64,000 bases of DNA. It comes from Cladobotryum mycophilum. Taxonomy: Eukaryota > Ascomycota > Sordariomycetes > Hypocreales > Hypocreaceae. The stretch is taken from assembly GCA_036429605.1 (NCBI GenBank), contig JAVFKD010000002.1, forward strand, positions 558,001-622,000, written 5' to 3'. Positions 1 through 11,003 of the stretch are shown piece after piece (the first letter of the stretch is position 1; each line of letters begins with the position of its first letter). A model generated the notes under the pieces. The model was not told the DNA's origin and did no database searches. It was given only the letters and a program-made list of their open reading frames with translations. Position numbers and translations under genes: made by a program.

Positions 1-12
1 TTGTTGCCCCAC

Positions 13-1010
13 ATGAATACCTCTCTATTTCGTCAACCCCTTACTGTTCGAGATCTTTTGCCCCGGGCAACCCGACCTGACACGACACCGGACGACAGAT
101 CGCAGACACGCAGCTTTCATCGATTTCCTAATCTACCGCCCGAGCTGCAGGAAATGATATGGAGGCATGCTATACGGCCCTTTTGTCAGGGAGTACACTT
201 TTTCACAGTTTACGATATCGAGACATTCCCTCAGGATATGACCTCCGTCTCTGTAGCCGCTCACAGGTCGGACCCCACGCGCACTGGACTTGCTCTAGCA
301 GCACCAAGAGCTGTTGATAGGTCGTTTGATTGGATGAGTGGCAATCCTTCCATGTACTTGTGGGATAGGGGGCTCTGGACTGCATGTCAGGAGTCGAGGT
401 ACCTGATGTATCGGGTCTATGAGCATAGTGGCAAATGGCCTCCTAGGCAATTATACGAGAGACCGAGAGCAGATGTCATCAACATGGAGTGGGGGTTCTT
501 ACACACAAAGGCGAAAGGTGTCGGTTTGGCGTGAGGCCCGAAGACCTCATCTGCTTGCAGCCGGCCAGCATAAGACGACTGTATTGGGATAGAGGAAATT
601 TCTTTAAATTACCAATATCCGACTTGGACCTTAAACCGGGAGAACTACGCTTTGGATGCGAGATGAAAATCGCCATGGAATATAAACCATATTGGAATAT
701 ATTCCACATTCCTGTCAGTGTCACTTTAATGGCGAACGAAAGGACCGAGCGCGGCTTCTTCGTCCGTTTGTTGTATAGCCAGGTCTTTCACCCGAACCAT
801 GTGTCAAAAATATGGCTTATAGACCACACCCTTCGCCGCAAGCGTCCTGCAAGCCAAGGCACAACGACACCAGAAAAGTTTAGGGGAGAGGTGTTTTACG
901 ACATGGACAAGAGGTTCGTACAGGTGACACGCGAGGATTGCGAGTGGGACGACGATACCCCGGACACGACGTCGGCATTTTGCTTTGTCGAAACCTTGAA
1001 GAGGAGATAG
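13..1010 (+). CDS. 2EXR-domain protein, frame broken near 490
   Basis: Two overlapping reading frames (13-534 and about 489-1010) together give one 2EXR-type protein of about 330 residues. The first half carries the family hallmark FPNLPPELQEMIWRHAI and a CQESR motif; the second continues with a region rich in charged and aromatic residues (RFGVRPEDLICLQP). The frames join if one G is added to the GGGGG run at 489-493, so this is a one-base deletion or a sequencing error; no GT-AG intron of the right length was found. 2EXR proteins are fungal proteins of unknown biochemical role, often in expanded families. The frame is open to base 1, so the ATG at 13 is a choice and the gene could begin outside the window. 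Confidence 0.6.
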
Positions 1011-1618
1011 GTGGTTACTGATTAGTGGTTGACGATGACGACGGGGTATCGCGCGGCTCAGGCGCTTCGCTTTCCCTATAGAAACGAAGCGGATAATACG
1101 TTGGATTTGTTGATTGGGATCTTGTGCTGCGAGAAATTATAAGCCTTGAGAAGGTGGTCGGAGCTGGAGTATTCATGGAGGCGAAAGGGAAGGAGGAGCA
1201 TGTGGTGAGAAATAGAGCGTGGCTTTTCTAGCGAATGAATATTAAATTGTGGACTCTTTCACGGGTTGGTTTCATTCAGTTTGTCGTGAATGTGCGTATT
1301 GAGAGGTGGACCACTTTGGAGGGGGGACGTAGTTGTTGGGAGCCTTCCAAACAGTCCAGCATTTCCATGGCTGATCACAAATGTGACTGTAACGAACGGG
1401 GCCCGTTTTGGAGACTATTAGCAACATGGGCATACTACGTCACGATCTACAGATGTTTCTTTTTACCTTGATGTTATAATACCGAATGGAGTCAGTCTAA
1501 TCGTCTATTATCGTCCGCCTTTAGATTATTTTATTCCTTACTACGGAAAGCTTGGAGCAGCACTTTGCCACAACGCACACCACAACGTACGAACCCAAAA
1601 ACAGCCATGTAAACACCC
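1011..1618. other. intergenic, no gene seen
   Basis: Only short ORFs without recognisable features. It separates the 3' ends of two convergent genes. Confidence 0.6.
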
Positions 1619-3461
1619 CTATATGGCCAAAATAAGGAATGCCCCCACGGTGCAGAGAACGAGGAGCAGGAAAAAGAGGCCGTGCATCCAGTTTCGTGTC
1701 CTCGCGGACCAGCGGAAGCGGAGCTGGAGGTGCTCCATCTTCCACGAGAGCAGGATGTAGGGTACGACGGCGAGGATCTGGTAGCCGATGGGGTTGGCGA
1801 GGAGGATGAGGTCGATGAAGCGGGTGTAGAAGGTGGGCTGCTCGATGATCCAGATGGTGAGGAAGATGATGCTGAGGGTGATGAAGAGGACGAGGGTTTC
1901 GAACCAGGGGGCGTCTCGGTAGTAGTCTCGGTTTGGATGGTCTTCCTGGTTTTTTCTGGGCGGGGGCTCTGATTCCTTCTTTTCTGAGAGGGGGAGCGTT
2001 GATGCTCGGCTTGCTACGAGTGTTTCTGCGCTTCGCAAGGCGAATTTTCTCTTGTCCTTGGTTCGGGTTCCTGTGTAGCCTGTAAAAGGTTAGTCGTTTG
2101 TCTTTGGAAGAGGGACAAGGGGGACAAGAGGGAGGTTCAAGTCTTACTTTCGATCAGGTATGTTGAGATGGACATGATTGGTGCAGCCAACAGGAGCGCC
2201 GAGACGATTTGGCCAAAGGTCCATTGGCTGTCTTCATCATTGTTGTCTAGACCCAATACACTTTTGAGCCTGTTGATGCCAACCAGTATACCAGCCACAA
2301 GCCACCAGACCTAGAACCATCAAGTCAGCTCCACACTCATTCTCCTTATCAGATACCTTCATCATCTCGATAACCTACCTCAATAAACATGGACGTCCAG
2401 AAATCCAGAGCAAGCCTCACGAGAAGAAAGAGGGCAAAGAGGGGCTGGTAGATGATGGCCCGGCGCAGAGAAGTCGTCGAGTCTCCGATATGAAGCTTCT
2501 TATACCCCTTGAGGATCCAGCGCCGCATCCACGTACTAACCGCCGCTCTCGCTCTGCCAAAGATGCTGACGGACAGGATCTTGTGCAGCTTGACCACGCG
2601 GGAGAAGAACCCCAAGACGATGAGGAGGAATGAGGTGACAAAGGACGACAGCAGATCAATGTCGGGCTCGCGTATCCTGTGAAAGCTGCAGATGGCATAG
2701 TCGCTCGGCTGCTGCTCCGTGTTCGTCTTGGTCGGGTTCATCCAGAGGAAGTCGTTTGTGGGAAACATGGCGACGACGAGCAGGACGGCGACGAGGCCCA
2801 TGGCGAAGAGCCTCCATGCCTTTTCGCCGGGTTTGTTGTAGAGGTAGTTGCGGAGAAAGGTGAGGCACGACAGGTGTGTTAGGTTAGCGAACCAGGCGAT
2901 GTCGACGAGGACCTGCCAGTGGTAAGCGGAGAGGCCGCATTTGAGGTTGGCGTAGCCGCTGAGGAGGATGGAGAGGCCGGTTAAGATTTGGATGTCGCTC
3001 ATGCATTGGACGCACTACTATTTGCTTAATATGATGCTCTTTTTTCCTTTTTTCTTCTCCTTTTATAGTCTTTCTGTGGGTATATCAAATACCTTTATGC
3101 ATGCCTCTTTTAAATGACTGGGCTCCGTGTTTGCCAACGAGTCCCATTCCGTGTCGTCGACAAGCGCAGGAGATTTCCTGCCAAACCCGAACATGGACTT
3201 GACTCTCCGACCCCAGTCCCTGAGAATGATGTCAACCGGATTAGGTCGGAACGGGATGGAATCGATGCCATGATTCCTGTCGTTTGCACTCCGGAACGGG
3301 TCCTCGGTTGGGTCGTAGGCGGCCAGGTAGAACAGCACGATGATGCACACGACGATGCCTGCGTTGCCGACATAGCCCACTATGACGCCGATGCCTGTGA
3401 TGTCGGGATTAGAAGGGACTGAGCTGGGCTGGTTGGAGCAATCGTATGCGCATGTTGACAT
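1619..3461 (-). CDS. fungal multi-pass integral membrane protein
   Basis: Four exons on the minus strand: 3461-3093, 3014-2379, 2310-2148 and 2079-1619, with GT-AG introns and phases that fit. The product is about 542 residues. The N-terminus has the pattern NPDITGIGVIVGYVGNAG leading into the first membrane helix. Exon 2 starts with a segment (MSDIQILTGLSILLSGY) that opens further helices; exons 3 and 4 hold more (WWLVAGILVGI; ETLVLFITLSIIFLTIWII). Seven or more membrane passes are likely. I recognise the layout as a widespread family of uncharacterised membrane proteins in Hypocreales; no function is known to me. The start was set at 3461 because the longer frame to 3500 begins with GTG. 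Confidence 0.8.
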
Positions 3462-4355
3462 GGCCCTGGTGGGATGGGAGACAGAGGGAGATTTCGTCAC
3501 AGTCTTATGCAGGCACTGCCCGAGAGATCAGACATTGGGACGGTAGACTATTTATTAATACTAAACATCCTCCTCCACCTCTTCATCCATGCCAAGAAAA
3601 CACGAGGCAAAAAATATTCAAAAACCAGGTACAAGAACAAATGTCTTAGACATTGTAGGTTCTCAAAAAACCCTTTCCCCCAATTAGCGTCTCTCATCGG
3701 GGGGAGATTTGATACGACACAACATCATGCAAGAACTTTTTATCCAGTAACGTCTCTAGTTTCACGTCACCAAACAATGTTTCAAGTGAGATTTTGGCCG
3801 CTTTCGGTCTGGGGGGAATTTGGAAATACGAGGTTTTGGAGGTGTCGCCGAGCCGCCGGCAGGCTTATGCGGTTTGCCCCTAACCCAGATGAGATGGGGG
3901 GATTACGGGGGAGAGGAGATGGACTGGGGATGGCGTGGAGCTATGGATAGCGTGGATATGGGTAGAGACATGGGGATGAACAGACGTAGAGATGGAAGAA
4001 TCTTGCTCAAAGGGGGGTAGTATATCTGAGATACATAGTAGAGGAGAGATGGTTGTCTTGGTCAGGCCGTTGGCTCTGTGGAGAGCATTGCCGGAGTCCC
4101 GATGGTGCCGTTCGGCATTGCGTTTCCACAGTTGATTGATTACCTGTTCACGGTTCATTGAGTGCCCCTCATCTCCCGAGTCATCAATCACCTCATCTAA
4201 GAGATAGTAATCAAGCCACTCTCACCACGCAAACACCTCTTCATACACCAAAATAGTGACGATAATTACATCAGGTTCTAACACCTCAGATACTATCATC
4301 TCTTATATCCAGCCAATCCTTGCTTCCTATCTCAATATTCATTCCTCATCAAGCC
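3462..4355. other. intergenic, no gene seen
   Basis: Divergent promoter region between the membrane protein (leftward) and the dehydrogenase (rightward). ORFs here are low-complexity and unsupported. Confidence 0.6.
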
Positions 4356-5626
4356 ATGGCATCATCAACCCCACCTCCCCCTCCAAACCCAACTCTCAAG
4401 GGCCACAAACTCCTCCTCGTTCTCCCCCAAGTTCTCGAGTCAACGCCCGAGGCATTTCTGAAGAGTCTCTTTCCAGACCTCCAGGTAGATCTCCACATCC
4501 AGCCCTGGGAAGGCGAGGAGATAAGCTCGACACCCACGCCAACGGAGATTTGGAAGGATGTCACTATTCTCCTCACGACCAACATTTTGCCTACCCTGGA
4601 GCAGACGCCAAATTTACAGTATGTCCAGCTGGTATCGGCCGGGGCGGGTCTTGTGGTCAACAGCCCCTTGTTTCTGGATACGGATATTGCGTTTTGCTCG
4701 GCTAATGGCACGCATGGGTGAGTTTGGCTTGAAATGTGGTGACGAAGCTGGTGCTAATGGAGTATTGCAGTCCACAAATAGCTGAATGGGTAGTTTCTAC
4801 TTATCTGGTGTTTGAACATCGCAGTAAGTCGAGACATTTAACGAAACTGACTGCCTGCATCTAACCGCCTTGGCCCAGTCCATAGATATCTCGAATTTCA
4901 ACGCGAGGGCAAGTGGGGGAAGATTTCAGGACTGGTCAACGACGCCGTCGGCCGAAGAGTGTAAGTGTAGTATTCCAACAGACCAGACCAATCCGATCCG
5001 AAATGCTAATAGTATCTGAATACAGAGGAATTCTTGGATATGGCGCCATAGGCCGACAAACCGCTCGGGTATGCCGCGCCCTGGGCATGGAGGTATACGC
5101 TTACACGAATCATCCAAGACTCACACCGGAATCTCGACGAGACACGACGTACGCCCCGGAAGGACTCGGTGACCCCGATGGTACCTTACCCAGCAAGTGG
5201 TTCTCGGGCCAATCGAAACAAGAGCTACACGACTTCCTCGGCTCTGATCTAGACCTCCTCGTCATCTCCACCCCTCTCACAGAGAAGACGAGGCACCTCA
5301 TCTCCAAGCCCGAGTTTGACATCCTGGGCAAGAAAAAGACTTTTGTCTCCAACATCGGCCGTGGACCCATTATCGACACGGATGCGCTCGTTGAAGCCCT
5401 AGAGAGTGATGTGATTCGCGGTGCGGCGCTGGACGTCACGGATCCTGAGCCCCTGCCTGAGGGGCACCCTCTGTGGACCACCAAGAATGTTATCTTGACG
5501 CCGCACGTTTCTGGAAACTCGAGTGCCTATGAGAAGAGGCTGTTTGATATCTTGGTTGGAAACTTGAAATTGTTCGCGCAGGGCAAGGAACTTAGGAATC
5601 AGATCAGCAGAAAGGATGGATATTAA
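4356..5626 (+). CDS. D-isomer-specific 2-hydroxyacid dehydrogenase
   Basis: Four exons: 4356-4717, 4771-4823, 4879-4960 and 5026-5626, giving 365 residues, normal for the family. Such enzymes reduce 2-oxo acids to D-2-hydroxy acids with NAD(P)H in the cytosol. The Rossmann motif GILGYGAIG is at about 167-175. The catalytic triad is visible: Arg278 in SNIGRG, Glu307 in DPEPLPEG and His326 in LTPHVSGNSS. The segment GTHGPQIAEWV precedes the cofactor domain as in close homologues. It is not formate dehydrogenase, whose signature residues are absent. The exact substrate (glyoxylate, hydroxypyruvate or another 2-oxo acid) cannot be told from the sequence. The ATG at 4356 was chosen because the upstream ATG at 4320 adds a poorly conserved leader. 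Confidence 0.9.
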
Positions 5627-5711
5627 GGGCTAAGTGGAATTATATGCGCGTATCATCTCTATTGTCTGTTGGGAAAGATGGAGCTCATCTAATAAACGCT
5701 GCCTGGAGGGG

Positions 5712-8700
5712 TTATTCATGAAAAGCTTGCCACTGAGCCATCACATCCTTGATCTTCCTCACTTCAACTGCACCATACGTGTCATCCAGCAACTCCATCA
5801 CACCCAGCGCTGTAATCTCCGGGTCCCATTGATCCGACACAACCACCGCGTTGACATCTGCCTTCCCAATCCCCAGAAACATGCTCACAATCTTGGACCA
5901 CCGTGCCGTACCTTCCGGATCGATGTCGTAAAACCCGATCCAGCCTCTTCGTCGCGCATCACGCAGGTGTCGCAGCAGCGCAACCCAGGGCGTCATTGGC
6001 GCGCGGGTATTGAAGTTGGTGTACTCGTGTTCGACGCCCGGGTTGATGCGACATGCGTTATGTAACAGGAACTTGACGAGCTTTGGGTCCGAGAGGGGGA
6101 AGATGGTCTTGTTTCTGGAGCAGAGAAACTCGGTTGCATATGCGAGGAGGGGGTTGCGTCTGGTCTTTCGAGTTCCATTTGCTCGGCGGACACATCTCCA
6201 TCTTTGCGGATGCGAGCGGAAAGTTCTTGTTGGATGTACTGAGTGAGGCCGAATTTGGTGGCCAGGCATAAGAATGGCTGCCAGATGGGCGGCGCTTTCA
6301 TGCGCACCTCGTACGAGCCAAAGGCGTTTCTTGCCCAGTGATCATACGCATCTTGCGGTTTGTGAAGCCAGTACCAAGAAAGCGTGCTGTCCATTTCGTT
6401 GAGAAATTGGCGCTGGAGATGATCGGGGTCGTTGGCTATGTATCTCGCGTGAGTCATGGCTAGGGCAATGTCCGGCCACCATTCGTCTAGTCTGCGGTGG
6501 TGTTCGATTTCGTCGAGGGGATGCTTCAGACGGAGGACGTAGGACCGCAATAATCTGAGATGGGCATCAAATCCGGGGGTGATTTCTCAACGAGCTGGGA
6601 TAGAACACCGGGCTCTTCCATAAGCCAATCCCGGACGGTTCGATGAATGTAGGTAACGCGTTGTTCGGCTAACTGCAGAGCCATCTCTGCCCCGTTGCTC
6701 TCGTCTGCAAATCTAGGACCCCGAATGTTGCCCTGGGCTTGTCGAGCGTGAAGCTCCAACAGCCCTGCGAATGCTTGGACGACTTGATCGGCCGCCTTTC
6801 TGCATCGCTCCAGTACCATAGTATTATCTGCCTGTTCAACATTGCCCCCGAGAGCTAGACCATCATATTCATTGCCGATGGCAAAGGCAAGCTCCCATAC
6901 CATGAGAGAGTTGGCAGAGTCGTCGCGGATAAAGTCTGCGACAAGTTCTCTAGCTCTCATGAGTTGGAACAAAGCGGCGGTCTCAGCGAGCTGCGCCTCG
7001 TCCCGGTCTTTGAACAGAAGCTTGTCGAACAGATCATAGAGTTCGGTTGGTAGAGCCAGAAGGGATTCGATCAAGCTTTGCAACGTCGTGCCAGGCTGAA
7101 ATCTCGCAATAATCTCATTGAGAGCGAGCCTCACCCAGAGGAACACACCATCAGCCCTCTCAATGGTCTTCTTGATCACTGTCTCTGCAGCTGAAGCATC
7201 ACTCTTGAAAGCGCGACGAATATGCACATTCTCTCTTAATCTGTCTCGGGTATAGCGATACATGTCCTCATAAGTCAGATCCTGGAGTCGTAGATTCGGC
7301 ACAGCATGTTGAAATGCATTTTCAAAAACTGACCAGGGGCGAGACGAGAGGCAGAGCTTGACGGACTTGCCCCTTTCACCCGCGCTGATGTCCTTGAAAA
7401 AGTCGATGATGGCAGTATGGTCCCCTTCAAACTCGTCCAGGCCGTCGATGAATAGACATAGCTTGTTCTGAAGCAGAGCAGCATTCACAAAGGCCTTGAA
7501 CGCCGCCATGAGCTCGTCGGCAGACCAGTCAGGCTGGAACTGGATTCGTTCCTTTGTCGTCATGATACGGAGTTTGGCCCACAGCTCTGGAAAAGTTGAT
7601 TCCATGAATTCAGGGTTATCTAAGAGCAATTGGTGGAGGAGCGATCGCAGCAAGCCAGTTTGAGAGCGCTGCTCCTTTGATCCACTCGTCCAGAAAAAGA
7701 ATCCTGCTTTGCAGACCTTTTGACCACCGGCCCACTCCTTGAGTCGCTTCAAAGTAGATTGATGATCGAAGAGAAAGCCCATGAAGGTCGATTTGCCGCT
7801 GCCCGGTTTGCCCGTGATCCAGTAGATGGGTCCATGTTCATCGCCCCTGAGCCAAGACGAAATCTGATGCTCAGTTGCAGTTTCTGGATCATTGATAAAA
7901 ACCCATTCAAAAGTCTTGCTGTGCGCTTTGGTGACTTCTTGTTCGCGGTAGCGCATGCTCTTGTATGCAAGATTTTCCAAGATGAAATCTTGAATGATGC
8001 TGTCAGGGGTGTGTCGAGGTCTAGCCGTCACCACATGCATCTTCTTCTCGTGCAGACTGTTGGCGGTGCCATTTTTGCTGGACGAGCTCTGTTCCCTCTC
8101 CTTGATGGGGGTAGCGTATCCAGAGTCTGTAGATGTAGCACCATCTGTATCGCCTTGAGATTCCGATATGGCAAGTCGTTCTGCAGATGAAAACGCCCTG
8201 GCATTGAAACAGTGAACACTAATGACTTGTTAAGTATGTGCTTACTTGATGGCATAGATGTTTCACTCACTCCATGCTTGGTTCAAGCTCTTGCAGTCTC
8301 TGTGCAAGTTCCTCCAACCTGATGCCGAAAGCAGCGACGTCTTGGACGGGCCACAACTCACGAAACGCGGCACTGTTGATGGCGTCGCTCGGCGGTGCGG
8401 CATCACGCAGCCGGTCAAGGCGCAAGCTCAGATCTTGGCCAACCTTGTGGCACACATTGAAAAGAATCTCTGGGACCTGAGGGTCTTTGCGCTCGTCTTC
8501 ATTGGCTTTCTGAGAAGAGATAAGGACATGAAGCGACTCTCGAACACTGTCAATGAGCTTCTTCAGTGGCACGCCGGAGATTAGTCCAACGCCCTCTGAG
8601 GCAGAGACATCGGTATGGGAATGCACGGACGATGCAACACGATACAGCGACACAGCTTGCTGCAAAAAGCCATGAATTGCAGACAAGCGAGAGTCCTGCT

Positions 8701-8737
8701 CATCACGGTGCACGACGGTTTGTGACACTGCCGCCAT
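5712..8737 (-). CDS. NACHT NTPase (fungal NLR-like), two frameshifts
   Basis: Exon 1 is 8737-8271, exon 2 runs from 8218 to 5712; total length about 990 residues. An N-terminal helical domain (1-155) precedes a NACHT domain: Walker A GKPGSGKS at about 292-299 and Walker B LCLFIDGLDEFEGD. A long helical C-terminal part follows, with no visible WD40, ankyrin or TPR repeats. Fungal NACHT proteins act as signal-transducing NTPases and some control heterokaryon incompatibility; the role here is unknown. The reading frame shifts twice, at C5 runs (6575-6579 and 6149-6153 on the + strand). One extra base in each would restore it. The conserved protein on all three frame segments suggests a recent lesion or a sequencing error rather than an old pseudogene. 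Confidence 0.75.
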
Positions 8738-9254
8738 TTTATAGCATGTAATGGTTGCAGTGTCAATCAAATTATCTATCTAGGGATATGCTGTATTATT
8801 TGTGTACTACATGGGATTTGTTTGGCATGAAGCTGTCAATCTTCTCCGCGTGACTGAGTCTCAGCTGAAGAAGAGTGGGATGAAGAAGAAGAGGAGAAGA
8901 TCTTTGGAGGTGGGAAGCGCGGGGAAGACACTAAAACTGGAATCCCTGGGTCTGATAAATCATGTGACTGAGGCAAGGGATTGGATCCTTCAATAAGATC
9001 AGCTGGCCTCGACAAAGTATTCACCATTACTCAGTGCATTAGGCATGATGGAACCATCATAATACGAGTGCAATTTGACTACCTGACAATCTACCTTCTC
9101 ATATATGTGCGATGAGTAACTTACCGTACTTTCAAGGTTCGCAGAAAGATTCTAAAGTAATATTAATCAGAACCCAGCAGCGCTTCGGTCGCTGGCTTAT
9201 AGAATGTAGAGCCAAATTCCTGAGCGATTCGTAACAGTTCTTTCTCAGGAAGCC
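8738..9254. other. intergenic, no gene seen
   Basis: Promoter region of the NACHT gene plus the 3' flank of the F-box-like gene. Only spurious short ORFs. Confidence 0.6.
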
Positions 9255-10682
9255 TCACCCCTGTAGTCGCTCTTCGGCACTTTGGCGTTCAGATCGGTCA
9301 AACAGCTTCTTTCTTTTCTCGTTGCTCAACCAGCCTGCATCATCAAGCTTCCCGTACACGGGCTGTTTCTCGCTTCTATTGCAGTCCCAAAACATGTAGG
9401 CCATTTCCCGCAAACCAGAGGGGTTATCTAGGATTTTTAAATAGGAATTTGTAATCGTGTTTCTGCATCTATAATAGGCTGCATTCGGAAGTGACGGATC
9501 GTTATTCCAATTGTTTCCTAAAGGCCTAACTATTGGCTGTCTCGCAGGAAGTTCCTCGAGTGCTTCTGGTAGGAATGGTCGTCCAAATTTTGAGAGGGTA
9601 GAGCGAATGAGTGCCGAGCGTCTAACTTTATCACCAACAGCTAGTTTGTGCATAAAGTCGATGCCGAGCGAGACAATGTAACCAATATAGGTGGATGAGT
9701 CCCATCGGCCGGTTCTCGAGTATACGTCCAGACCAATCAGATCTAAACGATTGAAAAAAGTCAATCGATTGTCGGATATTCCTAACATTTGATCCAGATC
9801 CAATTGTGGCGAAGTAAAGGTCACGCCTGGGGCAGTCTGAACTGCTCGTACAAGCTCTTCTTCGAGCTCGTCAAGGAGTCTTCCCGCGACTGAGGAGTAG
9901 TAGTGGTGAACACATGACATCTCCTCAATCTCCCAGGGTTCCATGCGCTTTACAAAAAGATGAGATTGTTCAGCCGCATCGTGGGTGGATAGACAATTAT
10001 GCTGACGCTTCCATCCAGAGGGAAAAACTCTAGAATAGAGCTCAAATCTGAGAAAAGCCCGCAAGAACCGTACCCGCTCCGAATGTGAAGGCGGCACAGC
10101 GCATTCTCGTTTCTCGGCATGCATGGCATAGATTAGTCGATCCTCATATTCTGGTATCCCATTTTGAGGAAACTCTCTGAAGTAAGAATCCAGCCTCAGG
10201 AGATCATGCATGGATTCTGTCCTCTCGGAACTAGAGAAGTGAATCATGGTTGTTGGTGATTCTCGTTCTAGGGCATACATGTGCTTCTCATAGCCCAGCG
10301 CATAAATGGCACTTTGAAAATATTGAACAGACAGGTAAGAGACGTGCGTATTCAAGCGGCATAAACCGACAAGATCCGCCTTGGTCGTTGGGAAGGCGAA
10401 GAGCTTGGAGTCAAAGTACGCATCAAGGAAGATGGGGACTTGTTGACGAAACAGCTCCAAGTCGCCGGTAAAAGCAGGAACATGAATGACAGCGAGATAG
10501 AGATTGAGGAGGTCGTATGAAATCACATTCTTGACGACAGAGGAGAGAATGAACTCAGGCGAGGAAGAGAAGACCTGCCAGCATGCAGGCGATGCCGAGA
10601 TGAGGCGATATAATGAGCGCGGGGAATCGACGGTGCGCAGAATGAGGGTGAGGAGTTCTGGTGCCAGGTCTTCGAGCTGCAT
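9255..10682 (-). CDS. F-box-like protein, tandem copy 1
   Basis: A single-exon frame of 475 residues. It opens with an F-box-like segment (LAPELLTLILRTVDSPRSLYRLISASPA) followed by a long helical body with no recognised repeat. F-box proteins normally bring substrates to SCF ubiquitin ligases; that role is inferred from the N-terminal motif only. The start at 10682 was chosen over the longer frame (to 10973) because it aligns with the ATG of the paralogue just upstream (12662) and because the extra N-terminus is low complexity. Shared blocks with the neighbour include FLRAFLRFE, EPWEIEEMSC, HHYYS and DKVRRSALIRS, so the two genes come from a tandem duplication. Confidence 0.7.
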   Translation of the reverse strand: MQLEDLAPELLTLILRTVDSPRSLYRLISASPACWQVFSSSPEFILSSVVKNVISYDLLNLYLAVIHVPAFTGDLELFRQQVPIFLDAYFDSKLFAFPTTKADLVGLCRLNTHVSYLSVQYFQSAIYALGYEKHMYALERESPTTMIHFSSSERTESMHDLLRLDSYFREFPQNGIPEYEDRLIYAMHAEKRECAVPPSHSERVRFLRAFLRFELYSRVFPSGWKRQHNCLSTHDAAEQSHLFVKRMEPWEIEEMSCVHHYYSSVAGRLLDELEEELVRAVQTAPGVTFTSPQLDLDQMLGISDNRLTFFNRLDLIGLDVYSRTGRWDSSTYIGYIVSLGIDFMHKLAVGDKVRRSALIRSTLSKFGRPFLPEALEELPARQPIVRPLGNNWNNDPSLPNAAYYRCRNTITNSYLKILDNPSGLREMAYMFWDCNRSEKQPVYGKLDDAGWLSNEKRKKLFDRSERQSAEERLQG

Positions 10683-11003
10683 TGTATCGTATGATGCTCT
10701 TTTTGGGAAGGATAAAGAGATGGAAGAGAATGGGGAGGACGATGGCTTGTGATATGAAGCGAGAGATGAGTGCTGTTGTTGGTGTTGAACTTGAAGCGGG
10801 GCTCCATGGAAGGCAGCATCCGGGGCTAAAAGCTCGGAGGCTCTTGCATGGAGTTTGGCGCCTATGCTTACTAACACTTGGCCAATCAGTGCCCGAAGTC
10901 CCCACGCGCAGTGACGTGGGAGGCGGGTTAGAGCTTCAAACACCCATACCATATGAGGGCGGCATAGAAACAACCAGGGCTAATAATGATGCTTATTGGG
11001 CGT

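Noticed and set aside
399..446. Possible 48-bp intron in the 2EXR gene
   Set aside because: Its length is a multiple of three, so it does not repair the frame, and it would remove the conserved ESR segment's context.
1682..1972. Acidic plus-strand ORF
   Set aside because: Antisense to the last exon of the membrane protein; composition is a shadow of hydrophobic codons.
3474..3950. Plus-strand ORF of 158 codons
   Set aside because: No recognisable features; it overlaps the promoter of the membrane protein and has atypical composition.
7720..8190. Plus-strand ORF of 156 codons
   Set aside because: Antisense to the well-supported NACHT gene.
10683..10973. N-terminal extension of the first F-box-like gene
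   Set aside because: Low-complexity, absent from the tandem paralogue, and the ATG at 10682 aligns with the paralogue's start.
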